Origin: Bradyrhizobium sp. AZCC 1719
GTDB lineage: Bacteria; Pseudomonadota; Alphaproteobacteria; Rhizobiales; Xanthobacteraceae
DNA length: 64,000 nt
Assembly: GCF_036924525.1 (NCBI RefSeq)
Contig: NZ_JAZHRU010000001.1
Span: 6,973,001 to 7,037,000 of the forward strand
Direction: 5' to 3'
A model generated the notes under the pieces. That model saw only the letters and a list, made by a program, of their open reading frames with translations. It made no database searches and had not been told where the DNA came from. The position numbers were made by a program, and so were the translations under genes. Below are positions 49,807 to 59,259 of the stretch, in pieces. Numbering within the stretch: the first letter of the stretch is position 1; every line of letters starts with the position of its first letter.

Positions 49807-50925
49807 TCAGACAGCGCAATTGCCCCCAATTTCATTGCGGGCGGCCCGCCGGCACGCATTTCTCAACGCTTGTTCAAACATAGCTGCGCTGGCTTCCCAA
49901 GAACTTGAACAGACTGTCGCGTGCGCATTCGACGACAGGACCTTCCAGTCCTCCTCGCTTTGACTAAGCACCCACTCTACTCCATCGGCAAGCCTCGAAA
50001 CGTCGTCCACTTCCACGAGAACACCGTTCCATCCTGTTTTCACAGCTTCCTCAGGCCATCCTATTCGCGTGGCCACGACCGGAGTTCGGCACGCCATCGC
50101 CTCCATCGCGGGAAGGTTAAACCCTTCACTTGTGCTCGCAGTAACCCACACGTCACAACGGGCATAGATATCGCGAATCTCGTCTTGTGGGGGCGATAGG
50201 ATGAACTCCGTACCGACAGGCAGAGGTAGCTCGCTACGCGGATACTCGCTCCCGAAACAAACTATTCTCAAACTTGGAATCTTCTTGCGCACATGCCGGA
50301 GTGCAGCAAATGAAGTATCCACCCCTTTGAACGACGCACTTGAGTAAAGCAAACCGACCGTCGGAGTTTCCTGCTTGCCGCGCAAGGGAGCAAAGAACTG
50401 ACTCTTGTCAACGCTATTTGGAACAAGATCGACGACTTTGTCATCATATTCTGTTTCCATGATTTGCTTGAGCCAGTGCGCAATGACAATTTTGTGCATC
50501 GGCAGTCGGTACGTGGCCTGACACCGCTCAATGGGTAAATAGGAAAATACCTCATGATGCTGGATGAAATAGACTTTGGCCCCCTTTCGAGAGCTGAGCG
50601 CATCGACCCATTCGGCTGTTTCCCACCAGGTCGCGACGACGACATCGGCATCGGGAACGTCGGCGTCGTTCACGGGTCGCCATACATCTAGAATATGATG
50701 ATCAAATCGGCCCCCATCGAGATGAGATCGCAGCTCCGCCTGCTTCTTCGGCCAGCCGTCTCCCTTCCTCCACGACCTAAACTTTTGTCTGAACGACAGC
50801 GTCCTCGGCGGCGGAGAGACAATGCAAACCGTATGCCCCATATCCATCAGCTCGCGGGCATAAATGCCAACGACCCTGATCCCTCCTGCCATCGAAACCG
50901 TCGGCAAAACGAACGTGATACGCAT
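49807..50925 (-). CDS. Family 4 glycosyltransferase
   Basis: 372 aa. N-terminal MRITFVLPTVSMAGGIRVVG shows the GG loop of GT-B enzymes; VVVATWWETAEWVDAL and VYFIQHHEVFSYL are in the acceptor domain; the C-terminal domain has VWVTASTSEGFNLPAMEAMA and TPVVATRIGWPEE (E-x7-E region). It transfers a single sugar from a nucleotide donor. It lies downstream (minus strand) of the FkbM gene and is likely co-transcribed with it. Confidence 0.9.
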   Translation of the reverse strand: MRITFVLPTVSMAGGIRVVGIYARELMDMGHTVCIVSPPPRTLSFRQKFRSWRKGDGWPKKQAELRSHLDGGRFDHHILDVWRPVNDADVPDADVVVATWWETAEWVDALSSRKGAKVYFIQHHEVFSYLPIERCQATYRLPMHKIVIAHWLKQIMETEYDDKVVDLVPNSVDKSQFFAPLRGKQETPTVGLLYSSASFKGVDTSFAALRHVRKKIPSLRIVCFGSEYPRSELPLPVGTEFILSPPQDEIRDIYARCDVWVTASTSEGFNLPAMEAMACRTPVVATRIGWPEEAVKTGWNGVLVEVDDVSRLADGVEWVLSQSEEDWKVLSSNAHATVCSSSWEASAAMFEQALRNACRRAARNEIGGNCAV

Positions 50926-50979
50926 TAATGCTAGCCCAACTGATCCCTAGATATCAGAAGAAAATACGAAACAAGTTGT

Positions 50980-51765
50980 TCATGCAAAGTGACGCTTGTC
51001 CGCAATGAGTGGCGAATTCTCACGGACAAACAAGATATCGATCTGATTGAGCGACCCATCAAGTGGCCGACGATGGAATTCAAGAATATCGTAAGTTACG
51101 AATCCAAGCTGCTTGAGGACTCCGACCACTTCATTCAGGAGAGGTGCCCCCTCGTTTATCTCAATAACCGCGACCTCAAGCAAAATCGCATGGACTTTCG
51201 GCAAGATCCTCTGGGCACCTTTTAGAACCTCCAGTTCGTAGCCCTGCGTATCAATCTTGACGAATACGGGCGACTCCAATTCCTCAACTACCGAGTCCAT
51301 CCGACGCAGCTTGCGGTGCTCGACTGTACGATCAAGCGGACTTCGCTCATTCAGGATCGAGGATCCCGATTCCATCACATTGAACGAAACCGGCACGCCG
51401 TCGTCAGCTCCCAACAACTCGGAGAAAAGAGACGCACCAATCGAATTGGCAACGACCGAAACACCTGGCTGTTTCTGAATATTTGGCTCAAACATCAATA
51501 TCCGGCTGTGAGGCCAAATCTCTCGCGCGAGCCTGCTCCACTCTCCCTCAAACGCTCCTACGTCGACGACCGTTCTTGGGGAAAAACCGCGCTTTGCCAT
51601 GGCACTCAAGCCAAACTTCATGCTCGGCGCGAAGCCATAATCGTAAGCAAATCGATCGAACTCATCCCTGGCTAGATTGAAAGACAAATGTAAGAGGGCC
51701 GCCTTGATCCGATCGGGCAGGACTATCTTTAAGGCCTCGACAACAGCAGTCTTCAGTTTGTTCAT
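50980..51765 (-). CDS. FkbM-family methyltransferase
   Basis: 261 aa from MNKLKTAVVEALK; a longer frame to 51837 has a weaker start. SAM-binding motif VVDVGAFEGEWSRLARE near residue 70, IMFEPNIQKQPGVSVVANSI, and a FVKIDTQGYELEVLKGAQRI block with LLEVAVIE, the FkbM pattern. These enzymes O-methylate sugars or polyketides. In this locus a methylated sugar in the polymer is the natural guess. Confidence 0.9.
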   Translation of the reverse strand: MNKLKTAVVEALKIVLPDRIKAALLHLSFNLARDEFDRFAYDYGFAPSMKFGLSAMAKRGFSPRTVVDVGAFEGEWSRLAREIWPHSRILMFEPNIQKQPGVSVVANSIGASLFSELLGADDGVPVSFNVMESGSSILNERSPLDRTVEHRKLRRMDSVVEELESPVFVKIDTQGYELEVLKGAQRILPKVHAILLEVAVIEINEGAPLLNEVVGVLKQLGFVTYDILEFHRRPLDGSLNQIDILFVRENSPLIADKRHFA

Positions 51766-51892
51766 TGGATTCGTACGACCGCCACGAACGGCGGCCCCTC
51801 CATTCGAAAAGATATGTACCGGAGCGATAGCATGCATGCTCGCTCAGCAAGCGAAGTGCACTCCGCTCCATACGGTTTCCGACCGTACCTGC

Positions 51893-53260
51893 TCACAGGA
51901 AGTGTCCAGCTAGCAAAGCAAAAACCTTACCGGCCAGAAGCCCGATCGGCACCCAGACGAGAAAATACAATTCCTTGCTAAAATCGAACAGGCCATGCTT
52001 GAGACTATAAAAGACGATGATTGGAACATACGAAAATTGACTGAATACGATCATGGCCAACGCTCCACCAAGGCCGAAAAAATAGAACCCCAAAGGAGCT
52101 AGCACATACAGCGAAACGAGCCGGACCAGAATGACGTTTGACTGAATCTTCGGCATCCCCAAAGCCAAAAAGGCCTGGACAGCAAGACGAAACGGCATAG
52201 TCGCCAGGATCGCGGCAAGAATTCCCAACATCCAGCCAGCCTCGTAATATCGCGGATCGTACAGCAATCGAATCAAGGAGGGACCGAAAGTCATCAAGAA
52301 GCCGGCCGAAAAATACGAGACCAACGCGATAATGGCGACGAGCCTGTAGTAATTTCTCTTTAGGTCCATTCCTTTTGTTTGAACAATCTCGCTCAGCGCG
52401 GGAAATGCGACGTCGGTCATGATCTTGGATAGAACCCCCTCCATCGAGATCACAAACAAAGATGCGATTGCATAAAGGCCGAGTACAGTAGAGTTTGCCA
52501 GCGCCCCAAGTAGCAAACGGTCACCGCTACTCGCAAGGAAGCCAAAAATCGACGACAACAAGATCCACTTGCCGAAGTGGATGACCTCGTGGGCAGCCTG
52601 CCTGTCCCACTGCCATTGATTTGCAACCCCAGGCAACCACATATGGCTTACGACCGTCCTGATCAGGGACGCACATATTGCGCCTGCCACTAGAGCCCAG
52701 ATCGACCGATCGACCAGAACCCAGCCGAGCATGCAACTCAACCCAACCGCCTGAGAAAAAATCTCCATAGCGGTTATGCGCCCGAGCAGAATGCTGCGAT
52801 TGGCTTCCAGCACTTTGGTGGACTCGAAGCCGGCGATCAGCGTCGAGAGCGACAAGGCGGCAACAACGTATGGCAGGACAGGAGCTGCATAGACGCTGTT
52901 TGCGGGTATTTGCTCGAACCAACCAAGTATAACGAGAACCAAACATAGAGCGAGCGCACCTGCCGACAGCAAGGCGCCTCGTAAAATCTGAATTGCCCAA
53001 GCGGTGTTCAGGAAAGCGGGCTCGCGGCCGCGTTTGCTCTGCACGACATTTTGTTTCAATCCCACATCGGAGAACATCGCAAGGCCAACGATCAGAGTCG
53101 AAGCAACGGCCATAACTCCGAACATTTCCGGAGCAAGCAGACGCGTCATCAGCAAATTGCTGCCGAGGCGGACCACCAGCGAAAGCGCAAAGCCGGCCAG
53201 GCTCCACATACCCGCCTTCATCACCCGTTGCTTGAGAGAGATTTGCTCGGATAAGGGCAT
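51893..53260 (-). CDS. Wzx-type oligosaccharide flippase
   Basis: 455 aa from MPLSEQISLKQRVMKAG. Around 12-14 hydrophobic segments in two halves, beginning SLAGFALSLVVRLGSNLLMT with the R-LL-PEMFG motif (RLLAPEMFGVMAVAS) typical of the polysaccharide transport/MOP family. It flips lipid-linked repeat units across the inner membrane for Wzy polymerisation. An alternative TTG start six codons upstream is possible. Confidence 0.93.
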   Translation of the reverse strand: MPLSEQISLKQRVMKAGMWSLAGFALSLVVRLGSNLLMTRLLAPEMFGVMAVASTLIVGLAMFSDVGLKQNVVQSKRGREPAFLNTAWAIQILRGALLSAGALALCLVLVILGWFEQIPANSVYAAPVLPYVVAALSLSTLIAGFESTKVLEANRSILLGRITAMEIFSQAVGLSCMLGWVLVDRSIWALVAGAICASLIRTVVSHMWLPGVANQWQWDRQAAHEVIHFGKWILLSSIFGFLASSGDRLLLGALANSTVLGLYAIASLFVISMEGVLSKIMTDVAFPALSEIVQTKGMDLKRNYYRLVAIIALVSYFSAGFLMTFGPSLIRLLYDPRYYEAGWMLGILAAILATMPFRLAVQAFLALGMPKIQSNVILVRLVSLYVLAPLGFYFFGLGGALAMIVFSQFSYVPIIVFYSLKHGLFDFSKELYFLVWVPIGLLAGKVFALLAGHFL

Positions 53261-53389
53261 TCTAGAACAATCGTTCAACTCGCCGGGACGGCATCGGACT
53301 TTTCGTAACTCGAAATGAGCCCGGGGAGGATTTCTGTCGGGATGCGCTTCCGGTCACCAAAGACCCCGTGTCGGATCGTAACTTATATT

Positions 53390-54805
53390 TCACTCCCCTG
53401 CCCCCAAGGAATGCTTGCCAATGTTTGCGGCACCAAATGATTTCCTTGGACTACTCGCGACGGCCTTAAGATACTCAGCTCGGCCCAATAGCGCTCCTGC
53501 GAGGAGCCAATTCCAAGAGCTCATCGATGAGTTGGGGATCTGCTCAATAAGATTAAGCGCAACGATTAGTGCAAGCGCTGCCAGAAACACTCTATCGCGT
53601 GCCGACGACGTGTATTTTAAAGCCGACATCGCACGAAAAACTGGCAAAGCGAGCAAACCAAATTGTGCCAGAAAGCCCACGACCCCAAATTGTCCAAATA
53701 TTTGGATCCATGCGCCATCTGTAATACTTATATCCTTGCCATAGTTCTCCTCGTAGAGGCGGTTGCGCCCATATCGGCCCCAGCCGAAGAGAAGGCGCTG
53801 AGAAGCATGCGCCAGAAGTTGCTGCTCTTGATCGAAGCGCACTTTCAGAGATTCTGCCCGCTCCTGACTGAATACCATCGCCGTATCGAGCAACGCGCTG
53901 GTCGGGAAATTGTCAGTAATCCGAAGTAATGGATAGAATATACCGATGGTGGTGATCACCACTGCTATTCGCACTTGCGTTTTCGGGCTTGACCAGCGCA
54001 CAAAGAATCCTATGCAGCCAGCATAAATGAGCGCTCCGGCCGATTTGCAGAGTATGATTACGACGGCCAAATACGCCGAAACACCTGCAGGCGGGAACAA
54101 TCTGACTACGCCTGACTTGAGGCGCCAGAATACGACCGCCGCCAGGAAAGCTGTCATCATGAAGAAAGCTGCCGTTAGACCGTTTTTCATGAACACCACG
54201 GGCCGAAACCCGCCATAGCGCATTTCCGAGACAAATCCGGAGGGGAAATAGCCGTAGACCCAATTCGAGAGCACAGGACTCATCCGGATCTCGAAAAGCA
54301 TGAGAGTCGAGTACAGCAAGCCGGCGATCACCAGGACGCGCATGATCGACTCGGTATCTGAGGATTTCTGAAGGAAACGACGAGCGATAAAGAATGGTAG
54401 CAAAAACAATAGCTGGCTCAGCAGGGCCGAAATACCGTCATAATACCCAACGCCGGGGATAATCGTAGGTCCATAAACCAGGGTGTCGCGATTGTTAATC
54501 GAAGTGAATACCGGGCCTATGATGGCGGCAATCGCCAGGATTTCAGCCACGCCAAATCCTGATTTTACGGCACGCTGACGCGATGCCAACGCGATGCACC
54601 CTGCTAATGCACAAAGATTCGGTAGGGAATTCTTGTCAAACGCCGGGATCATCTCCAGCTTGATGGATACATTTGATGGCAGCAGCAGCAACCCACCCAA
54701 AATAGTCCAGAGAGTTGCCTCCGAAAAAGATTTCGTTCGATATAAAATGGTCGCGACGATCGGCCACGCAAAAAAGGCAATGGTGGCAAACCAGTTGGCC
54801 GTCAT
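53390..54805 (-). CDS. Wzy-like polymerase or O-antigen ligase family membrane protein
   Basis: 471 aa from MTANWFATIAFFA. About 10-12 membrane segments and a large periplasmic loop after ALLDTAMVFSQERAESLKVR, ending in LLFGWGRYGRNRLYEENYGK, near the conserved Wzy/WaaL loop position (GWGxxG). It has no sequence signature that separates polymerase from ligase; the neighbouring flippase favours Wzy. Start chosen at ATG 54805, one of two close candidates (TTG 54814). Confidence 0.85.
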   Translation of the reverse strand: MTANWFATIAFFAWPIVATILYRTKSFSEATLWTILGGLLLLPSNVSIKLEMIPAFDKNSLPNLCALAGCIALASRQRAVKSGFGVAEILAIAAIIGPVFTSINNRDTLVYGPTIIPGVGYYDGISALLSQLLFLLPFFIARRFLQKSSDTESIMRVLVIAGLLYSTLMLFEIRMSPVLSNWVYGYFPSGFVSEMRYGGFRPVVFMKNGLTAAFFMMTAFLAAVVFWRLKSGVVRLFPPAGVSAYLAVVIILCKSAGALIYAGCIGFFVRWSSPKTQVRIAVVITTIGIFYPLLRITDNFPTSALLDTAMVFSQERAESLKVRFDQEQQLLAHASQRLLFGWGRYGRNRLYEENYGKDISITDGAWIQIFGQFGVVGFLAQFGLLALPVFRAMSALKYTSSARDRVFLAALALIVALNLIEQIPNSSMSSWNWLLAGALLGRAEYLKAVASSPRKSFGAANIGKHSLGAGE

Positions 54806-55240
54806 CGATATCAATTGACCTAAGAACTTCGTTTGCTAAGATTCGAACGTTTCCGGAGCATGCAGGAAGCAAAATACCGGAACAAAATCAAAACGACTAT
54901 GTCTTTTGTATTTCTAGCTTAATTCAGGAAACGTGCAACTCATGCCTTTTCTGAGCCGATTATCCGGCTCCGAACTCGCCGAATCGTCCCTGGTCAACGA
55001 TCGTTTCGCAGCTTGGGCATGGTTGCCAAGCCATGCTAACCAATCTGGAAGATAGCGAGCGCATGGCCAGCGCACGACTGATATACACGCCTTGGAGCTG
55101 TTGCGAACGGGCATCCAACAAACCGTCGACTTTCACGGGGACGACGGCAACCTTGGATACCTACATCGCGGTTTGAACTAACATTTGCGACGCTTTGCGT
55201 CGCCACATCGATTTGGAAAGGTGCTTTGGTGGTTCTGGCT
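54806..55240. other. Gap between Wzy-like and methyltransferase genes with hairpins
   Basis: 435 bases in a divergent gap. Three things are visible: a stem GAGCCG/CGGCTC (54953-54958, 54965-54970), a perfect 7-bp hairpin GCGACGC TTT GCGTCGC (55187-55203), and an AT-rich left part that is likely the promoter of the Wzy-like gene. The second hairpin is 38 bases before the methyltransferase start. No coding frame is convincing. Confidence 0.5.
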
Positions 55241-56080
55241 ATGGAAGCTATAAAGAGAAAGCTGTGGAACCGACTGCTTGGTGAGGATTCCTGGATCGAT
55301 CGGTACGGGACTTTTAGGGATCGCGAGCGATTCGGATTGATCGGCCGCCCCAACTATCTCTACGGCATGCTACGCGCCGCAGATTGTGCCAAGTACTTCG
55401 GCAAGAGCCGCGTCACAGCAATCGAATTTGGGGTCGCCAGTGGCGCCGGCTTATTAAACATGGCCGATTTGGCGCAGTTGATTCAGGCAGAGACCGGCGT
55501 CGAATTTCGTATCATCGGCTTTGATACCGGCCATGGCCTTCCAAGCTTTCAAGGATACAGAGATCATCCGGAAATATGGAATCCCGGCGACTTCGCGATG
55601 GAAGACAGAGAGGCGCTTTCGCGCAAACTGGAGGGTCGTGCAGAAATCATCTGGGGCGACATTGCCGAGACCGTTGACGCGTTCACTGCAGCCATCAACC
55701 CAGAAGCTCCAGTGGGATTCGTTTCCATAGACGTCGATATTTATTCGGCCACGAAATCGGCCCTGCGCTGCCTAACTGGCCGGCCGGGGCAATACTTGCC
55801 CGCGGTGAGCATGTATTTTGATGATGTTGGCTTCTTTTTTGCGAACGAATGGTGTGGAGAACTTGCGGCGATCGCCGAATTCAACATCGAGCACAAAATG
55901 CGAAAGATTGGAAGCGATCGAAGCCTACCAGGTCACCGGCCCAAAAAGGCGGACAACTGGTACTCCGCGATGTATGTCTGCCACATCTTGGATCACAGAG
56001 CGCGTCAAGAAACGGTAAACCGCTCTGAATTGACGATCGAAGCTCATGCCGACTTTATGAGAACACGCTTCCTCTTCTAA
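55241..56080 (+). CDS. SAM-dependent methyltransferase, TylF-like
   Basis: 279 aa from MEAIKRKLWNR; the frame starts five codons earlier at 55226. SAM site AIEFGVASGAGLLNMADLAQ near residue 60, FRIIGFDTGHGLP near 93, and VGFVSIDVDIYSATKSALRC with YFDDVGFF near 170-195, where acidic residues may bind a metal as in TylF/MycF sugar methyltransferases. A DDVGF-like patch supports the TylF type. Probably methylates a sugar of the polymer. It is the only plus-strand gene in 48-59 kb. Confidence 0.78.
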   Translation: MEAIKRKLWNRLLGEDSWIDRYGTFRDRERFGLIGRPNYLYGMLRAADCAKYFGKSRVTAIEFGVASGAGLLNMADLAQLIQAETGVEFRIIGFDTGHGLPSFQGYRDHPEIWNPGDFAMEDREALSRKLEGRAEIIWGDIAETVDAFTAAINPEAPVGFVSIDVDIYSATKSALRCLTGRPGQYLPAVSMYFDDVGFFFANEWCGELAAIAEFNIEHKMRKIGSDRSLPGHRPKKADNWYSAMYVCHILDHRARQETVNRSELTIEAHADFMRTRFLF

Positions 56081-56296
56081 GAAAATAGCTTGGCTGTTGT
56101 AAACAAAATCGCCTGCTCCATGAAGGTCGTGAGATAGTCAGTCGGCGACACCCAGCAAGCTTCCAAACTCCAGGGCTGCATGGCGTCGCCGAGCATTCGT
56201 CATGGTGTAAGGATGGCTCGGCACGCGCCCGAAGGCATTCTTTGATTGCTTTTGGCGCCACCATGCCTGCAGCAAAGGACCACGTGTCGTCTGCAA

Positions 56297-58360
56297 CTAA
56301 ACACGATTGAACGCCGCGATGGCACTCCACTGGGGTGGATTGGGCGACTGGTAGATGTCCTCCAGCACAGACCATGCTCCGTTGGAAGGCGCCCTTCCCG
56401 ACAATTGGAAGCAGGAGGGGAATTCCGCGGTGAACTTGCTGTCCGATAACCCCACGAAATTGCTATAGTTGGTAGTGGTGAACCCATTCAATGACATGGC
56501 ATTCTTAGAGGCAGCTCGAAGCATGTCCACGGCGGTTTTTCCGCCACCGGTATAATCCGGGGAGTATCCCCCTTCGTACCCGCACATTTTGGTGACCCCA
56601 AAGCCTAGCGCCCAGATTTTCCAGTTGGCGTACCAGCTGGCCACCTTAGAGAGCGTATAGAGACCCGTGCCGCTGTTCACCGTGTTTGCATACGCGGTAG
56701 CGATTTCCATCTGCAAAGTCGAATTTCCGGCAGCAGCCGCATAAGCGGCTGCATAAGCACTCTCTTCCGCGGTATTATAGGCAGAAGGTGTGATGTATTG
56801 GGCGGTGCAGATATGCGTAACCCAGTTGGATGCCGCAGTCTTGGTATACGGCGCTTGAGGCGGATCGAGTTGCATAAGATACTTGGTAGAGGCAAGTCTT
56901 GCATTGCTGGACGCAGTACTCGAGGAGGTCGCACCAGTTGCCGTCTGCACTCCACACAACACCTGATACCTGGCTCGATTTCCGGCATATGCAACGCTTA
57001 CGATTTGACCCAGCACGGACATGGCTTTGCCGTACCAGTTATGCACGTCGGCGCCCCACCCATATGCTGTGGCCTTAGCGACAGCATACTTCGTCGAATA
57101 GAAACCGCTGGCATTATTCCAGGTCTCGTTCGGTCCCTCAAAACGCGGAATCATCCAGGTAGGACCGTAGTCGCGGCAAAATGCAGCGAGGCTCGGCATG
57201 AAATCGGTCGCGGGATCAATCGCCAGTGCCGGCGTCACAAAGTATGGATGTGCGCCGACCTCCGCACAAAGTCGAACCATCAGTTCGGGGGGACAACCAT
57301 TGTCAATACCACAGCTCCCTCGCGCGTTGTCAGCGCCGTGCTTGATCCACGCATTCAAGGTGGCGTCGTAGACCAATGTAGCGAAGCTCTGCCAAGAACC
57401 CCCAATCGGATAAGAACTCGAGTTGAGAGGCTGCGAATATTCGCTCAGGATATTGATGGGCCCTGTTCCATTCACGTTCAGGGTGCATGGGCCGGTGTAG
57501 CTGGCGTTGAACTTGACGGTAACGGTTGCTTTGTCGACTAGCTTGAAGCCAGGGAGCGTTGCCGCATAAGCCGCGCCAGAATTTGTTGTTAAGCCGGTAT
57601 AGAGGCTGGGACGGAGGTCGTGCCCCGCATAGAACACGTAGGATACGGGCTTCCGTGTGGCCCAAGTGGTCACGTTGGTGGTGTTTCCGGATTGCCAATT
57701 GAGAAAACGAATGACGCCAAAGTTCGCTTCGAGCAATCTCTGCTTGAATTTCGTCCCGAAAACCTGACCCGCCTTCAGTGCAGCCTCGTCGTCGACGTGG
57801 AAAACTTGCAGGTTGGTGATGTAAGGATTTCCGATCGCGGAGATACCGACGCTGAACTGGGAAGAAGTCGTCGAGAAAACATAACGGCCGCTGCCATTGG
57901 TACTGGTCTTACTCCCGCTGACGGCAACATTGCTCATGCCGCAGAAAATCGTGCCGTTACCAGCCCACGTGATTACATAATTTCCTGGCCGCGAAGCCTG
58001 GGAGGGTACGTCGAAGACGGTATATACGCCACCGTTCACGATCTTGATCGGATATCCATCGGAATCGAGCGTGTCGGGCGCAGGCCAGCCACTGTTGTCC
58101 CTCAGGGTCCAATTCTGCGCGGTTTTCATGCAATTCAGGAACGGGTATGCCGCACCAAAAGATAGAAAGTTGAAATTAACTTGAGACCGTCCCCCATTGA
58201 ATTTAGCCGCGACGCTGGCGCTTGTGACAGCGGATCCTCGCGTGGGGCCCGCGAGCGGCACGGTGAGTGTGGCGGCTTCCGCACCAAGAGGCAGCAGGGA
58301 CGAAATTGCGGCGATGCTCGTGCCTTGCAGAAATGTTCTACGGTCCATTCTCGACGTCAT
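56297..58360 (-). CDS. Tat-exported large protein, candidate clan GH-A glycosidase
   Basis: 687 aa from MTSRMDRRTFLQGTSIAA, a twin-arginine signal (DRRTFLQ) cleaved near GAEAAT. The N-terminal ~310 residues are beta-rich (GNYVITWAGNGTIFCGMSNV, PITNLQVFHVDD-like strands). The remainder looks alpha/beta: APYFVTPALAIDPATDFMPS, then WMIPRFEGPNETWNNA and later WALGFGVTKMCGYEGGYSPD. The Asn-Glu pair (N411-E412) and a second glutamate (E596) resemble the acid/base and nucleophile of clan GH-A glycosidases. The start has GGACCTGACA upstream. No family match is known to me, so glycosidase is an inference. Confidence 0.72.
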   Translation of the reverse strand: MTSRMDRRTFLQGTSIAAISSLLPLGAEAATLTVPLAGPTRGSAVTSASVAAKFNGGRSQVNFNFLSFGAAYPFLNCMKTAQNWTLRDNSGWPAPDTLDSDGYPIKIVNGGVYTVFDVPSQASRPGNYVITWAGNGTIFCGMSNVAVSGSKTSTNGSGRYVFSTTSSQFSVGISAIGNPYITNLQVFHVDDEAALKAGQVFGTKFKQRLLEANFGVIRFLNWQSGNTTNVTTWATRKPVSYVFYAGHDLRPSLYTGLTTNSGAAYAATLPGFKLVDKATVTVKFNASYTGPCTLNVNGTGPINILSEYSQPLNSSSYPIGGSWQSFATLVYDATLNAWIKHGADNARGSCGIDNGCPPELMVRLCAEVGAHPYFVTPALAIDPATDFMPSLAAFCRDYGPTWMIPRFEGPNETWNNASGFYSTKYAVAKATAYGWGADVHNWYGKAMSVLGQIVSVAYAGNRARYQVLCGVQTATGATSSSTASSNARLASTKYLMQLDPPQAPYTKTAASNWVTHICTAQYITPSAYNTAEESAYAAAYAAAAGNSTLQMEIATAYANTVNSGTGLYTLSKVASWYANWKIWALGFGVTKMCGYEGGYSPDYTGGGKTAVDMLRAASKNAMSLNGFTTTNYSNFVGLSDSKFTAEFPSCFQLSGRAPSNGAWSVLEDIYQSPNPPQWSAIAAFNRV

Positions 58361-58487
58361 TGTCAGGTCCAATCATCGTTAAGGGTAATTCGAAGACGAT
58401 TGATTACGCGACCGGGCTGATTTTACAGCAGGCCGCGCCATCCACGCTAGTCTGTGAGTTTTAAGGGAGCCATTTAATTCGTCGCCG

Positions 58488-58961
58488 TTAACCGCCCCGG
58501 TACGCCGGCGCCGCGCCGGCGTTCGCGGACTTGGCCTTGCCGGTTGGCCCCAGCGAATAGACCTCGTACTGACCGTCGGAGATGGCGTATTGATAAGGTC
58601 GCCCCCACGGATCAAGCAGGTTCTTTGCCTTCTTGAGATACGGACCGTTCCAGCGCGGCGCCTCGGGCGGCGCCTCGACCAGGGCTTTCAGCCCGGCGCT
58701 GGCGCTCGGATAGGCGCCATTTTCCATGTAATAGAGCTCGAGCGCGGTGCCGATATTCTCGATCTGCAGCTGTACCGATTGGGTCTTGGCCTTGCCGAAA
58801 TAACCCATCAGCTGCGGCGTAGCGATCGCCGTCAGAACCGCCAGAATGCCCATCACGACCAAGAGCTCGAGCAGCGTATAGCCCGCATTTTTACGGTCGC
58901 GCGAGCGCAGCGCCCCGCCGCGGAGCCGCTTCTCGATACCGTGTCTCGCCTTGGCCAACAT
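58488..58961 (-). CDS. gspG: Type II secretion major pseudopilin GspG
   Basis: 157 aa from MLAKARHGIEKRLRG. The prepilin signal is KNAGYTLLELLVVMGILAVL, with cleavage after G and Tyr where Phe is usual, and a Glu at position 5. The globular part contains LYYMENGAYPSASAGLKALV, PRWNGPYLKKAKNLLDPWGR and PYQYAISDGQYEVYSLGP, all normal GspG features with the calcium-site region. No other gsp gene is nearby; the tail, AKSANAGAAPAYRGG, is short and Gly/Ala-rich. Confidence 0.93.
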   Translation of the reverse strand: MLAKARHGIEKRLRGGALRSRDRKNAGYTLLELLVVMGILAVLTAIATPQLMGYFGKAKTQSVQLQIENIGTALELYYMENGAYPSASAGLKALVEAPPEAPRWNGPYLKKAKNLLDPWGRPYQYAISDGQYEVYSLGPTGKAKSANAGAAPAYRGG

Positions 58962-59259
58962 CCTGATCGCCCCGAATTCATCTTCGTGAATTTCCGCGGA
59001 CGATACTGTTGTCCACCGGTGTCCAAAGGGTTTACGGATGGAACCCGCTCGGAACACGGTCAACATCAAGTAAGATATACCGGGAAAGCTGAGTATATTT
59101 GTGGAAGGTTTTTTTCGGGACCCGTCGCCGTCTGGTAAATACTTACTAAATTAAACCGCACTATCCGGCGAGCCATTTAATCCGGGATTTCCGGGGGAGG
59201 CTCGAAAGACCAGTGCCGTAGTCGGCGCCCGCGCCGCGGCGCCATGGATGAGACTGAGC

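Noticed and set aside
55187..55203. Hairpin as intrinsic terminator
   Set aside because: No T-run follows the stem on either strand.
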